Assembly (NCBI RefSeq): GCF_014779555.2 | Contig: NZ_CP094357.1 | Span: forward strand, 5,146,001 to 5,210,000 | Reading direction: 5' to 3' | Source of the DNA: Lysobacter capsici | GTDB taxonomy: Bacteria > Pseudomonadota > Gammaproteobacteria > Xanthomonadales > Xanthomonadaceae | DNA length: 64,000 nucleotides | Shown here: positions 34,913-43,686 of the stretch, piece after piece | How positions within the stretch are numbered: position 1 is the first letter of the stretch | Layout: each line of letters starts with the position of its first letter | Position numbers and translations under genes: made by a program | Notes under the pieces: generated by a model | Told to the model about the DNA's origin: nothing | Databases searched by the model: none | Seen by the model: the letters and a program-made list of their open reading frames with translations, nothing else

Positions 34913-35449
34913 TCATGGCCGCGACGAAGCCGCTTTCAATTCCGCCGCGCTGCAATAGTCGCGCGGCTTATTGCGGTCGAGCTGGCGACCGAAACCGAGA
35001 AACCGCGCGCGGTAGACCCATACGTCGCGCAACTGCGCGTTATGCAGATTGAACAGCAGCTGCACATACTGTCCCTCGGCCTGATCATGCTGGGCACCCG
35101 GGTCGTAGAACGTCATCTGGATGTAGTACGGCAGCCCATCGGACTCCATGTGATACCACGACCCGCTGATCGCGATATCGCGGCGGTCGCGCGTGCGGAT
35201 CAACCCGGTCACGCACTCGGGCACTGCGTACGAATGCGCGCCGATGGTCAGCTTCAATCGCGGCGGAGCGTCAGCGCGCACGCGAAAATCCACCGCTGTC
35301 GGGCCAAACACCGCCGGCACGTCCGCCAGACGACCGTCCGGCGCGAGCCTGAGTATCCGGTCCTGGTGCGCGTACGAAACGCTGGCGGCCGACCACAGCA
35401 ACGCGAGCGGCAGAAGGGAACGTAGCAGCGGACGCGGACGGTTCGGCAT
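34913..35449 (-). CDS. Exported protein of unknown function
   Basis: A 178-residue protein with a signal peptide (MPNRPRPLLRSLLPLALLWSAASVSYA|H). The mature domain looks like a beta-rich fold with HSYAVPECVTGLIRTRDRRD, SWYHMESDGLPYYIQMTFYDPG and QYVQLLFNLHNAQL. No family was recognised. It stands alone, divergent from the isochorismatase-like gene. Confidence 0.6.
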   Translation of the reverse strand: MPNRPRPLLRSLLPLALLWSAASVSYAHQDRILRLAPDGRLADVPAVFGPTAVDFRVRADAPPRLKLTIGAHSYAVPECVTGLIRTRDRRDIAISGSWYHMESDGLPYYIQMTFYDPGAQHDQAEGQYVQLLFNLHNAQLRDVWVYRARFLGFGRQLDRNKPRDYCSAAELKAASSRP

Positions 35450-35652
35450 GGAGCCACTGTATCGCGACGCGGCCGGAATGGCGCGAGGGCTGCATTACGC
35501 CGGCCGTTCCAGGTCGAAAGCCTCAACCAGCGCATACGGACCTCTACCTCGACCTGTGCGCAACCCGCACAGCTGCTGTGCGCGCAACCGGCTAAGCGAT
35601 CCGAGCGAAGCTGCGCATCATGGCCGCCACCCGAACCCCACAGGCCCATCGC

Positions 35653-36357
35653 ATGCGAATTTCTGCCCTTCTCGGACTCGCCACGCTCTCGATCGTCGGT
35701 ATCGGCGCCGTCGATGCAACGACCACCACCGCCGAACAGCACCCCACCATCCGCGCCATCGCCGGCGCCACACCGGTCTCGTCCCTGCAGGCGAGCAAGA
35801 CCGCGCTGCTCGTGATCGACTTCCAGAACGAATACTTCGCCGGCGGACGCATGCCCATCCCCGACGGCGACGCCGCATTGCGGCAAACCCGCCGCCTGCT
35901 GGAATTCGCCGACCGCCACCGCATCCGCGTCATTCACGTCCAGCACGTACTGCCCGCAGGCGCGCCGCTGTTCGCCGACGGCGGAAACACGGTGAAATTC
36001 CACGCCGCGATGCAGCCGCGCCGCGGCGAACCGGTGATCCAGAAGGATTCGGTCAGCGTGTTCGCGGGCGCTTCGGCCGATGCGATCGAGCGGACGTTGA
36101 AGAATGCCGAGGCCGATACCCTGATCATCGCCGGCCTGCAGACCCACGCCTGCGTGGCCGGCGCGGCGCGCGACGCGGCCGCCAGGGGCTACCGGGTCAT
36201 CGTCGCCTCCGACGCCAGCGCCACCCGCGACCTGACGCTGCGCGACGGCTCACGGGTCGACCATCGCCAATTGCACGCGTCGGCATTGGCCGAAATCGAG
36301 GACACCTTCGGCGACGTCATGAGCACCGACCGGATCATCGCGCTGCCGGTGCACTGA
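35653..36357 (+). CDS. Exported isochorismatase-like cysteine hydrolase
   Basis: A 234-residue hydrolase. The catalytic triad of the family is present: Asp in LLVIDFQNEYF, Lys in VIQKDSVSVF, and Cys in QTHACVAGAARDAAARGY. Unlike most members it carries an N-terminal hydrophobic leader (MRISALLGLATLSIVGIGAV), so it may act in the periplasm. ATG 35653 begins this leader; an ATG at 35620 is in frame. The substrate (amide or vinyl ether) is unknown. A long hairpin and a LysR gene follow. Confidence 0.8.
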   Translation: MRISALLGLATLSIVGIGAVDATTTTAEQHPTIRAIAGATPVSSLQASKTALLVIDFQNEYFAGGRMPIPDGDAALRQTRRLLEFADRHRIRVIHVQHVLPAGAPLFADGGNTVKFHAAMQPRRGEPVIQKDSVSVFAGASADAIERTLKNAEADTLIIAGLQTHACVAGAARDAAARGYRVIVASDASATRDLTLRDGSRVDHRQLHASALAEIEDTFGDVMSTDRIIALPVH

Positions 36358-36374
36358 TACCCTTGGCCCGGAAC

Positions 36375-36401
36375 ACGGCATCGGCGCCCCGCCGATGCCG
36401 T
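36375..36401 (+). terminator. Hairpin between the hydrolase and LysR genes
   Basis: ACGGCATCGGCG and CGCCGATGCCGT form a perfect 12 bp stem with a three-base loop, 17 bp after the hydrolase stop and just before the LysR gene. There is no T-run, so it could be a read-through attenuator or a stability element. Confidence 0.4.
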
Positions 36402-36418
36402 CCGCCTGGAGCCGAGTG

Positions 36419-37324
36419 ATGGACCAATTGTCAGCCATGCGCGCCTACCGCAGCATCGTCGAATCCGGCAGTTTCACCCAGGCCGCCGAGCGTCTGGGCA
36501 CCACCCACACCTCGGTCTCGCGCCTGCTCGGTCAGCTGGAAAAACACCTCGGCGTGCGCCTGCTCAACCGCAACAGCCGCGGCCTCACCACCACCGAGGC
36601 CGGCGCGCACTACTACCGCGACTGCATCGACATCCTCGAACGCATGGACGCCGCGCAACAGCGCTTGAAGGACGACCCGTCGCTGCCGTCGGGCGTGTTG
36701 CGCCTGAGCCTGCCGCACGCGGTCGGCGCGCTCGAACTGGGACAGTGGCTGCCGGGCTTCGCGCAGCGCCATCCGCAGATCCACCTGGATATCTCCTGCG
36801 ACGATCGGATCGTCGATCTGGTCAAGGGCGGCTTCGACATGGCGATCCGCATCTCCGGGCCGCTGGCCGACAGCAGCCTGGTCGCGCGCGAACTCGCGGT
36901 GTCCGACCGCGTGCTGGTGGCCGCGCCGCAGTACATCGCGCATCACGGCCTGCCGCGCACCACCGCCGACTTTCACAACCACCAACTGCTGGCCTATGCC
37001 GGCGACGGCCCGACCCTGCAACTGACCTCGCACCGCGGCGAAGTGGCGTCGGTAAAGGCCGGCGACCGGCTGCGGCTGGATTCGATCCTGTCGCTGCACG
37101 CGGCGGCGATGGCCGGACAAGGCATCGCCGCATTGACCTATCTGACCGTCCGCCAGGAACTCGCCGCCGGCCGCTTGCTACGCCTGCTGCCGCAACACCA
37201 CGCCGGCCAGCGCCACTACTTCGCGATCTACCCGCACGCGCGTCAGCTGACGCCCAAGGTGCGCGCCTTCACCGAGTTCATGCGCGCGCATTACGCGGCG
37301 GCGCGGCAGGGCAATGTGGTCTAG
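36419..37324 (+). CDS. LysR family transcriptional regulator
   Basis: A 301-residue regulator. The N-terminal winged helix-turn-helix (about 5-62) has SIVESGSFTQAAERLGTTHTSVSRLLGQLEKHLGVRLLNRNSR, and residues 90-295 form the LysR substrate-binding domain. ATG 36419 is preceded by GGAG. The neighbouring isochorismatase-like gene runs in the same direction, so it is not the usual divergent target. The inducer is unknown. Confidence 0.92.
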   Translation: MDQLSAMRAYRSIVESGSFTQAAERLGTTHTSVSRLLGQLEKHLGVRLLNRNSRGLTTTEAGAHYYRDCIDILERMDAAQQRLKDDPSLPSGVLRLSLPHAVGALELGQWLPGFAQRHPQIHLDISCDDRIVDLVKGGFDMAIRISGPLADSSLVARELAVSDRVLVAAPQYIAHHGLPRTTADFHNHQLLAYAGDGPTLQLTSHRGEVASVKAGDRLRLDSILSLHAAAMAGQGIAALTYLTVRQELAAGRLLRLLPQHHAGQRHYFAIYPHARQLTPKVRAFTEFMRAHYAAARQGNVV

Positions 37325-37428
37325 CCGCTGGACAAACGGGTCGACGGACACGGTGCACAGTGCGATTTTCTACCGAACCCAGCCGCTACCGGACTCGAAG
37401 CCAGGATCGCCCCGCTCTGTTTCGCCCC

Positions 37429-37809
37429 TCAGTCCGCGGCCCACACCAATTGCAAATCGCCATCGACGAATCCCACCGACACCGCTTGCGATTGCCTGAG
37501 CCGGACCGCGCCGGCACGGTCGGAGCTCATATAGCGCGCGAGCAGATCGTTCGCCGCCGCCAAGCCCATCTCCCACGCCTCACCCACGACGCTGCGCGGC
37601 AGCTCGAACCGCGGATCGTCCGACATGAAGATATCGTCGCAGGCCCAATCGTCGTCGTCCGCCAGGTAAGTCGGCGCGCCGATCAATTGCAGTTCGAATT
37701 CGATCCCCTCGTAGAGATTGAAATGAAACGCGGCGATGCCGTCCGGCAGCGCCGCGACCAGCACGGCATCGATCCAATCGGCCAAGGCTTGATAGAGCGG
37801 GTCGTGCAT
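37429..37809 (-). CDS. Small acidic protein of unknown function
   Basis: A 126-residue acidic protein, not recognised. The start MHDPLYQALADW at 37809 was chosen over an upstream ATG at 37899 that adds an unlikely leader. Patterns such as GIAAFHFNLYEGIEFELQL and DDDDWACDDIFMSDD resemble small immunity-type proteins of polymorphic toxin systems, a resemblance of style only. Confidence 0.5.
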   Translation of the reverse strand: MHDPLYQALADWIDAVLVAALPDGIAAFHFNLYEGIEFELQLIGAPTYLADDDDWACDDIFMSDDPRFELPRSVVGEAWEMGLAAANDLLARYMSSDRAGAVRLRQSQAVSVGFVDGDLQLVWAAD

Positions 37810-38059
37810 GCAGGCTCTCCAGGGCCACGAATTCGTGGGAGTGATTGCGGAATCGGGGCCATAGCCTACACCGCGATCCCGACCTGTCCGCATCATCACA
37901 AAGGCTACGCCGGCCGCCGAGTTATCGGTCCAGACGGCAACGACCGACCGCGAGCCGCGCCATCATGATCAATCTCGATTGATTGGCCTCACCGACATGA
38001 CCGAAGATCGATCGCGACAAGCCCGCTCCACTTTTCATCGCCGTTGGAAAGGATCCCGC

Positions 38060-38908
38060 ATGCGAACCTTATGGCTGACAGGCCTGTTTCTCCTCAGTGG
38101 CTGCGTGCTGCACGTGTCCGAGCAAAACATCGTCCAGGCGAAACCGGGAACGGCGATCGAATCGGGCGCCAGCGCCGACGGTGCATGGACCATCAAAGCG
38201 CTCTCGCTTCCGCTCGAACCCGGCGTGGCGCTGCGTGGCGCACTCTTTCAACGGCCCGGCTCGGTCGCGACCGTGCTGTACTTCGGCGGCAACGGCTTCG
38301 TCCTGGGCCGGCATTACCGGTACGTGCTGCGCATCTATAAAGACCGGCCCGTCGACATCGTGGCTTTCGACCATCGCGGTTACGGCGGCAGCACCGGCGC
38401 CGCGTCGCTGGACGCGATGATGGCCGATGGTCCGTTGCTATACGACTACGTCAAGACGCTGCCGACGGTCGCGCCCAGGCCGCTGATCGTGCATGGCCAC
38501 TCGCTGGGCAGTTTTGTCGCCGGTGAGGTCGCCAAGCAACGCTCGCTCGACGGCCTGGTGCTGGAATCGTCGGCGACTTCCGCGGAACAATGGGCGAACG
38601 GTTTCGCCGATGCGTCCATCTGGATCCGCAAGAGCGTGGTCGATTCGAGCCTGGCCGGGCGCGGCAACCTGAGCGTGATGGCGACGCTGGACGAACCCGT
38701 CCTCATCGTGTCGGGCGCGAACGACACGACCACGCGGCCCGAGATGGCGAAAGCCTTGTTCGAGGCCGCGGCCGTTGCGGATACCAGAAAAGTCCTGCTA
38801 GTCGTTCCCGGCCATGGCCATATGGACGCATCGCTGAGCGCCGAATATGTCGAGGCGTTCGATCGGCTTTACTTGACCGATGCCCATGGAGACAGCCAGC
38901 GGAACTAG
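38060..38908 (+). CDS. Alpha/beta hydrolase lipoprotein
   Basis: A 282-residue lipoprotein. The leader ends in a lipobox LLSGCVLH. The alpha/beta hydrolase fold shows the oxyanion region LYFGGNGFVLG, VAFDHRGYGGS, the nucleophile elbow VHGHSLGSFVAG, an Asp in VSGANDTTT and a His in VPGHGHMD, so the Ser-Asp-His triad is complete. ATG 38060 was chosen because it starts the leader. Natural substrate unknown; a serine hydrolase in the envelope is a reasonable guess. Confidence 0.82.
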   Translation: MRTLWLTGLFLLSGCVLHVSEQNIVQAKPGTAIESGASADGAWTIKALSLPLEPGVALRGALFQRPGSVATVLYFGGNGFVLGRHYRYVLRIYKDRPVDIVAFDHRGYGGSTGAASLDAMMADGPLLYDYVKTLPTVAPRPLIVHGHSLGSFVAGEVAKQRSLDGLVLESSATSAEQWANGFADASIWIRKSVVDSSLAGRGNLSVMATLDEPVLIVSGANDTTTRPEMAKALFEAAAVADTRKVLLVVPGHGHMDASLSAEYVEAFDRLYLTDAHGDSQRN

Positions 38909-38993
38909 CCCAACCCTGCGAACCGGCGAGACCGCTTTGCCGGCCGCCGTGATCGGCCGCATTGCGCCGGCCGTGTTGCCGCTAATGGTGAAC

Positions 38994-39725
38994 CTAAGCC
39001 GCCGACCTCGCTCCACGCGCCTGGAGCCACGCGACCAGCTCGTCGTACTCGCCACGCGCGGCCGCATCGAGCGGGGTCATGGGTTCCCACGGCGCCAGCC
39101 AGTTCAAGTCGGCGCCTCGCTCGAGCAGATACTCCGCCGCATCGCGCTGTCCGCCATGGCACGCGCACCAGAAAGCCCCGTCGATCGCCTCGCGGTCGGG
39201 CGCGGCTTCGGCGGCGAACATCGCCTCAAGGCGATCGGCCAGCCCAAGCGTCGCGGCGTCCGACAGCGTCACTTGCGCGCCGCGTTCGACCAGCCGATGC
39301 GCGACGCGCCATTGCTTGAACGCGGTCGCGTCGGCGAGCGGCGTACCGCCGCCGATCACCGCGCCCGCCGCATCGATGTCCGCGCCGGCATCGAGCAAGG
39401 CGTCGAGCACCGCCACGTCGTCGCAGCTCGCCGCCCAATGCAGCGGGGTTTCCCGATGCGCGCCGACGAATCGGGCATTCACCTCGGCCCCGGCCGCCAC
39501 CAGGGCCTTCACGGTCTCGGCGCCATTGGGAAAGTGCCCCGGCCAGTCCGTGACGATATGAAGCAACGTGCGCTGCGATCCGCCCGGATCGCCGGCGGCG
39601 ATCCTGCATGTGGCAAGCTCGGGATGCTCCGCCAGAAGCCGATGCAAGGTCGCAAGATCGCCGTGTTGAATCGCATCGACGATAGCGATCGCGACTGAGT
39701 CGCCGGCATCGATCGTGTTCATCAC
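38994..39725 (-). CDS. Ankyrin-repeat protein
   Basis: A 243-residue protein with about five ankyrin-like repeats. Typical pieces are ETPLHWAASCDDVAVLDALLDAGADIDAAG, TVKALVAAGAEVNAR and DAAEYLLERGADLN. Ankyrin repeats bind other proteins. There is no signal peptide. ATG 39725 and ATG 39722 are both possible. No partner is visible. Confidence 0.8.
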   Translation of the reverse strand: MMNTIDAGDSVAIAIVDAIQHGDLATLHRLLAEHPELATCRIAAGDPGGSQRTLLHIVTDWPGHFPNGAETVKALVAAGAEVNARFVGAHRETPLHWAASCDDVAVLDALLDAGADIDAAGAVIGGGTPLADATAFKQWRVAHRLVERGAQVTLSDAATLGLADRLEAMFAAEAAPDREAIDGAFWCACHGGQRDAAEYLLERGADLNWLAPWEPMTPLDAAARGEYDELVAWLQARGARSAA

Positions 39726-39776
39726 CTACTCCGTTTCATTGCGCGCGGACGCGTTGGTATCGGCCGACCCGACCGG

Positions 39777-40148
39777 TCAAACGTGCTGATCGAACATGAT
39801 CACGTTGCCGTCGGGATCGGACAGGATGATATGCGCCGGCCCCTTGCTGTCCGGATCGGCCCGGGTCGTGATCTCGATGCCCTGCGCCTCGAGCGACTTC
39901 TGCACGTCGCGCACATCGGTGAACGACGCCAACGCGCTGGCGCTTTGATCCCAACCCGGATTGAAGGTCAGGATGTTCTTGTCGAACATCCCGCGAAACA
40001 GACCGATCACGGTCGAACCGTTGCGCAGGATCAACCAGCCCTGCGCCTGATCGCCGGCCATCGGCGAGAAGCCGAGCTTCTCGTAGAACGCCCGGGACGC
40101 CTCGATATCCTTCACGCTCAGGCTGATGGAAAATGCACCGAGTTCCAT
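39777..40148 (-). CDS. VOC family (glyoxalase/bleomycin-resistance-like) protein 1
   Basis: A 123-residue protein of the vicinal oxygen chelate fold. [22 protein letters not shown] at the start and [17 protein letters not shown] at the end are characteristic. The substrate is unknown. It stands alone in the accessory block next to a second, unrelated VOC gene. Confidence 0.85.
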   Translation of the reverse strand: MELGAFSISLSVKDIEASRAFYEKLGFSPMAGDQAQGWLILRNGSTVIGLFRGMFDKNILTFNPGWDQSASALASFTDVRDVQKSLEAQGIEITTRADPDSKGPAHIILSDPDGNVIMFDQHV

Positions 40149-40294
40149 AAGTCACCTTTCAGCTCGTGGAGCGCTGTGTATCGATTGATCGGCGTCGCAG
40201 CCGGCGTGGACCTACCTGGAAACCGAATTCCGCCAAGGCTGTTGGCTTGAGCGAAGCGTCCCGGAAATCACTGTGCCGATCCGCTTTCGCCCAA

Positions 40295-40675
40295 TCAATC
40301 CCAGGCAGTCGCGTTCTTGGGAAAACCGGGGCGCTGAACCCGCACCACGCAAAACCGCTGTCCGGTCGGCGCCTGCATCACCACCCATCGCTCCAGCCGA
40401 TCGACCACGTGCGCGCCCAAGGCCTCCAGCCGCGCCACCTCCGCGGGGATATCGTCGGTCTCGATGTCGATATGCACCCGGCTCTCGTGCTCGACCTTCT
40501 GGATCTGCACGATCGGCTCGTCCGGCGGCGTTTCCAGCATGCGGTAATTGCCGCGGGTTCCCGGATGACCGGGATCGATCGGTCGGCCCAAGGCATCGGC
40601 CCAGAATTGGGCGGCTTGGTCGACATTCGAAGTATTGCAATCGATCAGCAGTGCGCAAAGGCGGGAATAGTGCAC
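40295..40675 (-). CDS. VOC family protein 2
   Basis: A 126-residue glyoxalase-like protein of the branch with AAQFWADALGRP and VHIDIETDDIPAEVARLEALGAHVV. GTG 40675 was chosen because GAGGAG lies just upstream; the longer frame up to 40810 adds a sequence with no match to the fold. Function unknown. It has no visible partner gene. Confidence 0.78.
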   Translation of the reverse strand: MHYSRLCALLIDCNTSNVDQAAQFWADALGRPIDPGHPGTRGNYRMLETPPDEPIVQIQKVEHESRVHIDIETDDIPAEVARLEALGAHVVDRLERWVVMQAPTGQRFCVVRVQRPGFPKNATAWD

Positions 40676-41037
40676 GGTCGGCTCCTCGGTCTGCGTGGCG
40701 GGCCAGTAGTCTAGGGCCGGCGGGTGGCTGCCAGAGTGAGCGTTCTGAAAGCCCGCTATGGCCCGCTTTTTTCTGATACACGTACCGATGATGGCCCATG
40801 TTGGCGGCACGACTTTTCGCGCACCCGCTGGAGAATACCGTTGAAGGCGTGCCGCGGCTTATGACCGCCCACGAAACCGCGCTTCAGGCCACTTTTCGCA
40901 TCTGTGGCAGGACGACCTGACGCTCAGAACTCTGCCTTCCATCTTCACTGATGGCTGAAGCTCACATCGCTTCGCATCAACAGGTATTCACGCGATCGAC
41001 AACCAACGGCTGCGCATATCGGTCATGCGCGTGACGG
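40676..41037. other. Intergenic region, nothing recognised
   Basis: About 362 bp between the VOC gene start and the 3' end of a small membrane-protein gene, both minus strand. It shows only a short hairpin (GCGCAT/ATGCGC near 41005-41030) and no believable gene. Confidence 0.45.
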
Positions 41038-41346
41038 TCAGCCGCCTGCGCCGAATACGACGAAAGCACTGACGAACAAACCAAGCCCCACCAGCATCGC
41101 CAGCGCCAACACGGCGACATCCCGGCCGCTGAGGTGAGTCCAATCGGCCAGACTGCCGGTGTAATCGTCTGGCTTACCCTGACGTGCGCGGGAGCGGGCG
41201 AACGCCCAGTTGGACGCGATCACGGGCAATGTAAGGCCGGACAGCAAGGTCACGGCACCCGGCAACGACACCTTGCCAGCCAGCGCGAACACTATGCCTA
41301 TAAACCAGAACATCAGGATCAACGCCCAGCGTCCTGTCTTGATCAT
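41038..41346 (-). CDS. Small membrane protein of unknown function
   Basis: A 102-residue protein with hydrophobic segments near residues 7-24, 28-48 and 78-98, joined by a basic/polar loop (FARSRARQGKPDDYTG). Not recognised. Its start lies 24 bp from a palindrome of the repeat family described for 41370-50240. Confidence 0.55.
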   Translation of the reverse strand: MIKTGRWALILMFWFIGIVFALAGKVSLPGAVTLLSGLTLPVIASNWAFARSRARQGKPDDYTGSLADWTHLSGRDVAVLALAMLVGLGLFVSAFVVFGAGG

Positions 41347-41369
41347 GTGCCGTTCTCTTGTGGTGAAAC

Positions 41370-41411
41370 TGGGATCAGAGCGGACTTATTTGAAGTCGAC
41401 TCCGACCCTGT
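41370..41411. repeat. Cassette-type palindrome, copy h
   Basis: GGGATCAGAGCGGACTT pairs imperfectly with AAGTCGACTCCGACCC and is followed by TTTTTTT. On the minus strand it ends GCTCTGATCCCAGTTTCA. It resembles the copy at 43037 and, more weakly, the copies listed at 41572, 41911, 42463, 47088 and 50186. Confidence 0.6.
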
Positions 41412-41420
41412 TTTTTTACT

Positions 41421-41499
41421 GCTAGCGGCAAACCTGCGCGCCTTGGTCGAGACGAAGCGATCCCCGGTCGCGGTCTTGGGGCCGTCCGACCCCGCGTGA
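41421..41499 (+). pseudogene. Remnant of the tail of an L7/L12-like gene
   Basis: This fragment matches the last 26 codons of the gene at 43792-44658: LRALVETKRSPVAVLGPSD here and LRLLVETKQSAVAVFGPSD there, both followed by a stop and GAATCGCA. No start or upstream part is present, so it is a truncated duplicate. The similarity continues past the stop for about 15 bp and into copy a of the palindrome family. Confidence 0.7.
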
Positions 41500-41571
41500 A
41501 TCGCAAGTTCCGGGATCACTGGGCAAAGAGTAGAGAAGCCCTGCCGCGTTGGGCGCAAAAGGCAAAACGAA

Positions 41572-41620
41572 ACAAGGTTCACAGTGGCCTAGGGGAAAGT
41601 CTACTCTGCCCCCTTTTTTG
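41572..41620. repeat. Cassette-type palindrome, copy a
   Basis: AAGGTTCACAGTGGCCTAGG pairs imperfectly with AAGTCTACTCTGCCCCCTT. It ends 6 bp from the stop codon of the minus-strand gene at 41627-41893. On the minus strand the right end reads CACTGTGAACCTTGTTTCG. Confidence 0.7.
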
Positions 41621-41626
41621 CCCGAG

Positions 41627-41893
41627 TCAACCAAGCTCAGCAATCAATGCTTTTGCTGAGCTCAACGCCTCCATGAAGGCATCAAAAGGAAGCAAGAACG
41701 TAGGGTCGGGCGGCGAAAATCTGGACGGGATTATGAGCTCGCATGCATCCAGACCATTGTCTTTTATCAACTGGACGACAGGGACGCCTTGATACCGAAT
41801 CTCCACCGCCATAGCGTCGTAGTCCAAGTCACTAAACGGCACCACTTCAAACCCAGATGAGTGAACATTAGTCATTTCCAAAATCTCATTCAA
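41627..41893 (-). CDS. Small protein of unknown function
   Basis: An 88-residue acidic protein, not recognised. VPFSDLDYDAMAVEIRYQGVPVVQLIKDNG looks like a conserved beta-strand pair with an invariant-looking DNG. Its codon use is less GC-biased than the core genes. A palindrome of the cassette-type family starts immediately after its stop. Confidence 0.55.
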   Translation of the reverse strand: MNEILEMTNVHSSGFEVVPFSDLDYDAMAVEIRYQGVPVVQLIKDNGLDACELIIPSRFSPPDPTFLLPFDAFMEALSSAKALIAELG

Positions 41894-41910
41894 TGAATCT
41901 TGGAAACCGG

Positions 41911-41975
41911 AAAGCAGGGCCGCCGAGCGGCCTTTCTCGGCCCTAAAGGAAAGATCACTCTAGCCACTGCTTTCT
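41911..41975. repeat. Cassette-type palindrome, copy i
   Basis: GCGGCCTTTCTCGG, AAAGGAAAGATCACTCT and CCACTGCTTTC recur in the same order as in the copy at 47088 (GTGGCCTTTCTC, GAGGAAGGGCACTCTGCC, CTGCTTT). It lies 17 bp from the stop of the RraB-like gene at 41993. Confidence 0.6.
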
Positions 41976-41992
41976 TTGCTTCGCCGAAAACA

Positions 41993-42352
41993 TCAGTTTG
42001 CGATCGCCTTGCTGATTTGCGGCGCACAGCTCCAGCCGTCGTACTCCATGTCGTACAGCTGACTGATGCATGTTATGAACCCGGATATCGAAAGGATCAC
42101 CGGTTGCTCGATCGTGGTATGCACGGTGACGAAGACGCTGTACAGGCCTTCATGTTCGCCGACCGTCGCATCGCCGTAGTGCAGATCGTTGAAAAAACCG
42201 GCGACCAGCGAAGCGCGCTCTTCGGACGGCGCCCTGAGCACGAATTCGACGTCTCTGGAGAGAGCGAAGTGGTCGCCCTGCTGGTCCAGAACCTGCAACA
42301 ACTCGGTATCCGCGGCCGCCGTGTCCATCAAGGTTTGAACTGTGTTTTTCAC
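41993..42352 (-). CDS. RraB-like protein
   Basis: A 119-residue protein of the RraB (regulator of ribonuclease E activity B)/DUF695-type fold. The second half ends in ISQLYDMEYDGWSCAP, the typical YDGW signature, and the first half DVEFVLRAPSEERASLVAGFF fits the first strand and helix. In E. coli RraB binds and modulates RNase E; whether this short copy does so is unknown. It lies in a series of orphan minus-strand genes, each followed by a palindrome. Confidence 0.65.
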   Translation of the reverse strand: MKNTVQTLMDTAAADTELLQVLDQQGDHFALSRDVEFVLRAPSEERASLVAGFFNDLHYGDATVGEHEGLYSVFVTVHTTIEQPVILSISGFITCISQLYDMEYDGWSCAPQISKAIAN

Positions 42353-42462
42353 TCTTGCCTTCCTTGTCCAGCGTTCGCCGTTCTTTGGGAGTGTATATCG
42401 CCGCTCACAGCGGCGGACTGCGCCACGTACTGCGGCACCTGCTTAAAATCATTGCTACGGAA

Positions 42463-42513
42463 CACAGGTCGGAATGGACCCAGGGAAAATCCACCCCATC
42501 CTCTGTTCAGGCT
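42463..42513. repeat. Cassette-type palindrome, copy b
   Basis: CAGGTCGGAATGGACCCAGG and AATCCACCCCATCCTCTG form an imperfect stem, 26 bp from the stop of the minus-strand gene at 42539. On the minus strand it ends CCATTCCGACCTGTGTTCCG, close to the ends of copies a and e. Confidence 0.55.
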
Positions 42514-42538
42514 GCTATCTGTTTGTTGCCGTCCCGCC

Positions 42539-42961
42539 TCAACGCCACAGCACCCGACCGTCCGTTCGCAACATCAGCAGCTCTTCGGCCACGTAACGCC
42601 GGCCCTGACGCCACGCCTGCGTCTGGACCTCCAAACGCAACAACTCGCCTTGACTCGGCAACCAACCCACCGCTCGCGTTTCGATCCGCTCGTACCGCTG
42701 TGCCAACCCGAGCTTGCCCAGATTTTTGCTCTCGACAGCGCTTACGTCGATCTTCTGGAACGAGCCGTCGCCACGGAGCAGAAACACGAACACCCCCGGT
42801 TCCGTGGCGGTGCGCATCGATGCCGCAGCGGCACGCCTGTCGACGCTCCACAGCGCGGACGCCGATGGCGGCTCGGCCCGGACTGGAAACGTCGCCGATG
42901 CCCAGGCGACGAGAGCGATCGCCATCGCGAACACCGCATGTAAGTGCGTCTGCAGTCCCAT
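42539..42961 (-). CDS. Exported protein of unknown function
   Basis: A 140-residue protein with an N-terminal hydrophobic leader (MGLQTHLHAVFAMAIALVAWASATFPVRA|E). The rest has a beta-rich look with PGVFVFLLRGDGSFQKIDVSAV and GWLPSQGELLRLEVQTQAW. Not recognised. An upstream ATG at 42994 is in frame, but the shorter start gives a clean leader. Confidence 0.5.
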   Translation of the reverse strand: MGLQTHLHAVFAMAIALVAWASATFPVRAEPPSASALWSVDRRAAAASMRTATEPGVFVFLLRGDGSFQKIDVSAVESKNLGKLGLAQRYERIETRAVGWLPSQGELLRLEVQTQAWRQGRRYVAEELLMLRTDGRVLWR

Positions 42962-43036
42962 AAGACGGTCCTTGCGGGCGATGACCGCCAGCATAAACCA
43001 CGACTTGACGCCACGACCAAAGCCGAATCGGCGGAA

Positions 43037-43070
43037 CGGGGATCAGGGAGTACCTATTTAGAGCCCCTGC
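43037..43070. repeat. Cassette-type palindrome, copy g
   Basis: GGGGATCAGGGAGTACCTATTTAGAGCCCCT is a shortened relative of copy h (41370): both contain GGGATCAG, a CTTATTT/CTATTT centre and a CCC end. It is 27 bp from the stop of the minus-strand gene at 43097. Confidence 0.5.
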
Positions 43071-43096
43071 GCCGCCCGTCGTTTACCGTTTTGGTG

Positions 43097-43624
43097 TTAA
43101 GGCCGCAGCTCGACTTTCTCCGCATCTTTCAAGCTCGCCAGCACTTGATTCAGCGCTTCCTGAGTTGGCCCGTCGATAACTTCCGCGGGATTGATGATCG
43201 TCATCCACGCAAACTGTTTGCCGAACAGCTTCACGCATGAGCGCGACAGGCCGACGGTTCCGGTGCCGATCCGCTTCACCTTGAAGCTACGACACGACCA
43301 GCCCTCCGGTACCAACACCTTGTCCATCGCATCCGATGGCTTCATTTCGAAGTCATTGCGCAACCCCTTCACGATCACGGCGAGGATCTTATCCGCGCTG
43401 TCCTCGCCCGGCTTCGCCTTGTCCTCCATGATCGAGAACACCAGTCCAGAATCATTGAAGCGGATCGCGTAGTTAGGTTCCTTACGCAGATTGCTGCGGC
43501 CTTCCCATACCTCGGATTGGTAGGCGAAGGTCACCAGGCGTAGAGGCTCGGTGACGACTTCCTGTGCGGCATGGGCTTGCATCGCGGAGAAGGCCAGCAA
43601 GACCGGCCACACCATCTTTTTCAT
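43097..43624 (-). CDS. Exported protein of unknown function
   Basis: A 175-residue periplasmic or secreted protein. Signal peptide MKKMVWPVLLAFSAMQAHA|A. The mature part contains KLFGKQFAWMTIINPAEVIDGPTQEAL and two Cys residues (SCRSF and RSCVKLF) that could form a disulfide. Not recognised. AGGGAGAGC lies upstream of the ATG. Confidence 0.6.
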   Translation of the reverse strand: MKKMVWPVLLAFSAMQAHAAQEVVTEPLRLVTFAYQSEVWEGRSNLRKEPNYAIRFNDSGLVFSIMEDKAKPGEDSADKILAVIVKGLRNDFEMKPSDAMDKVLVPEGWSCRSFKVKRIGTGTVGLSRSCVKLFGKQFAWMTIINPAEVIDGPTQEALNQVLASLKDAEKVELRP

Positions 43625-43686
43625 TGCTCTCCCTGTTACGTGGACTACGGGGGTGGGCTCGTTTCGCTTCGCAAGCCTTGCGAAGT

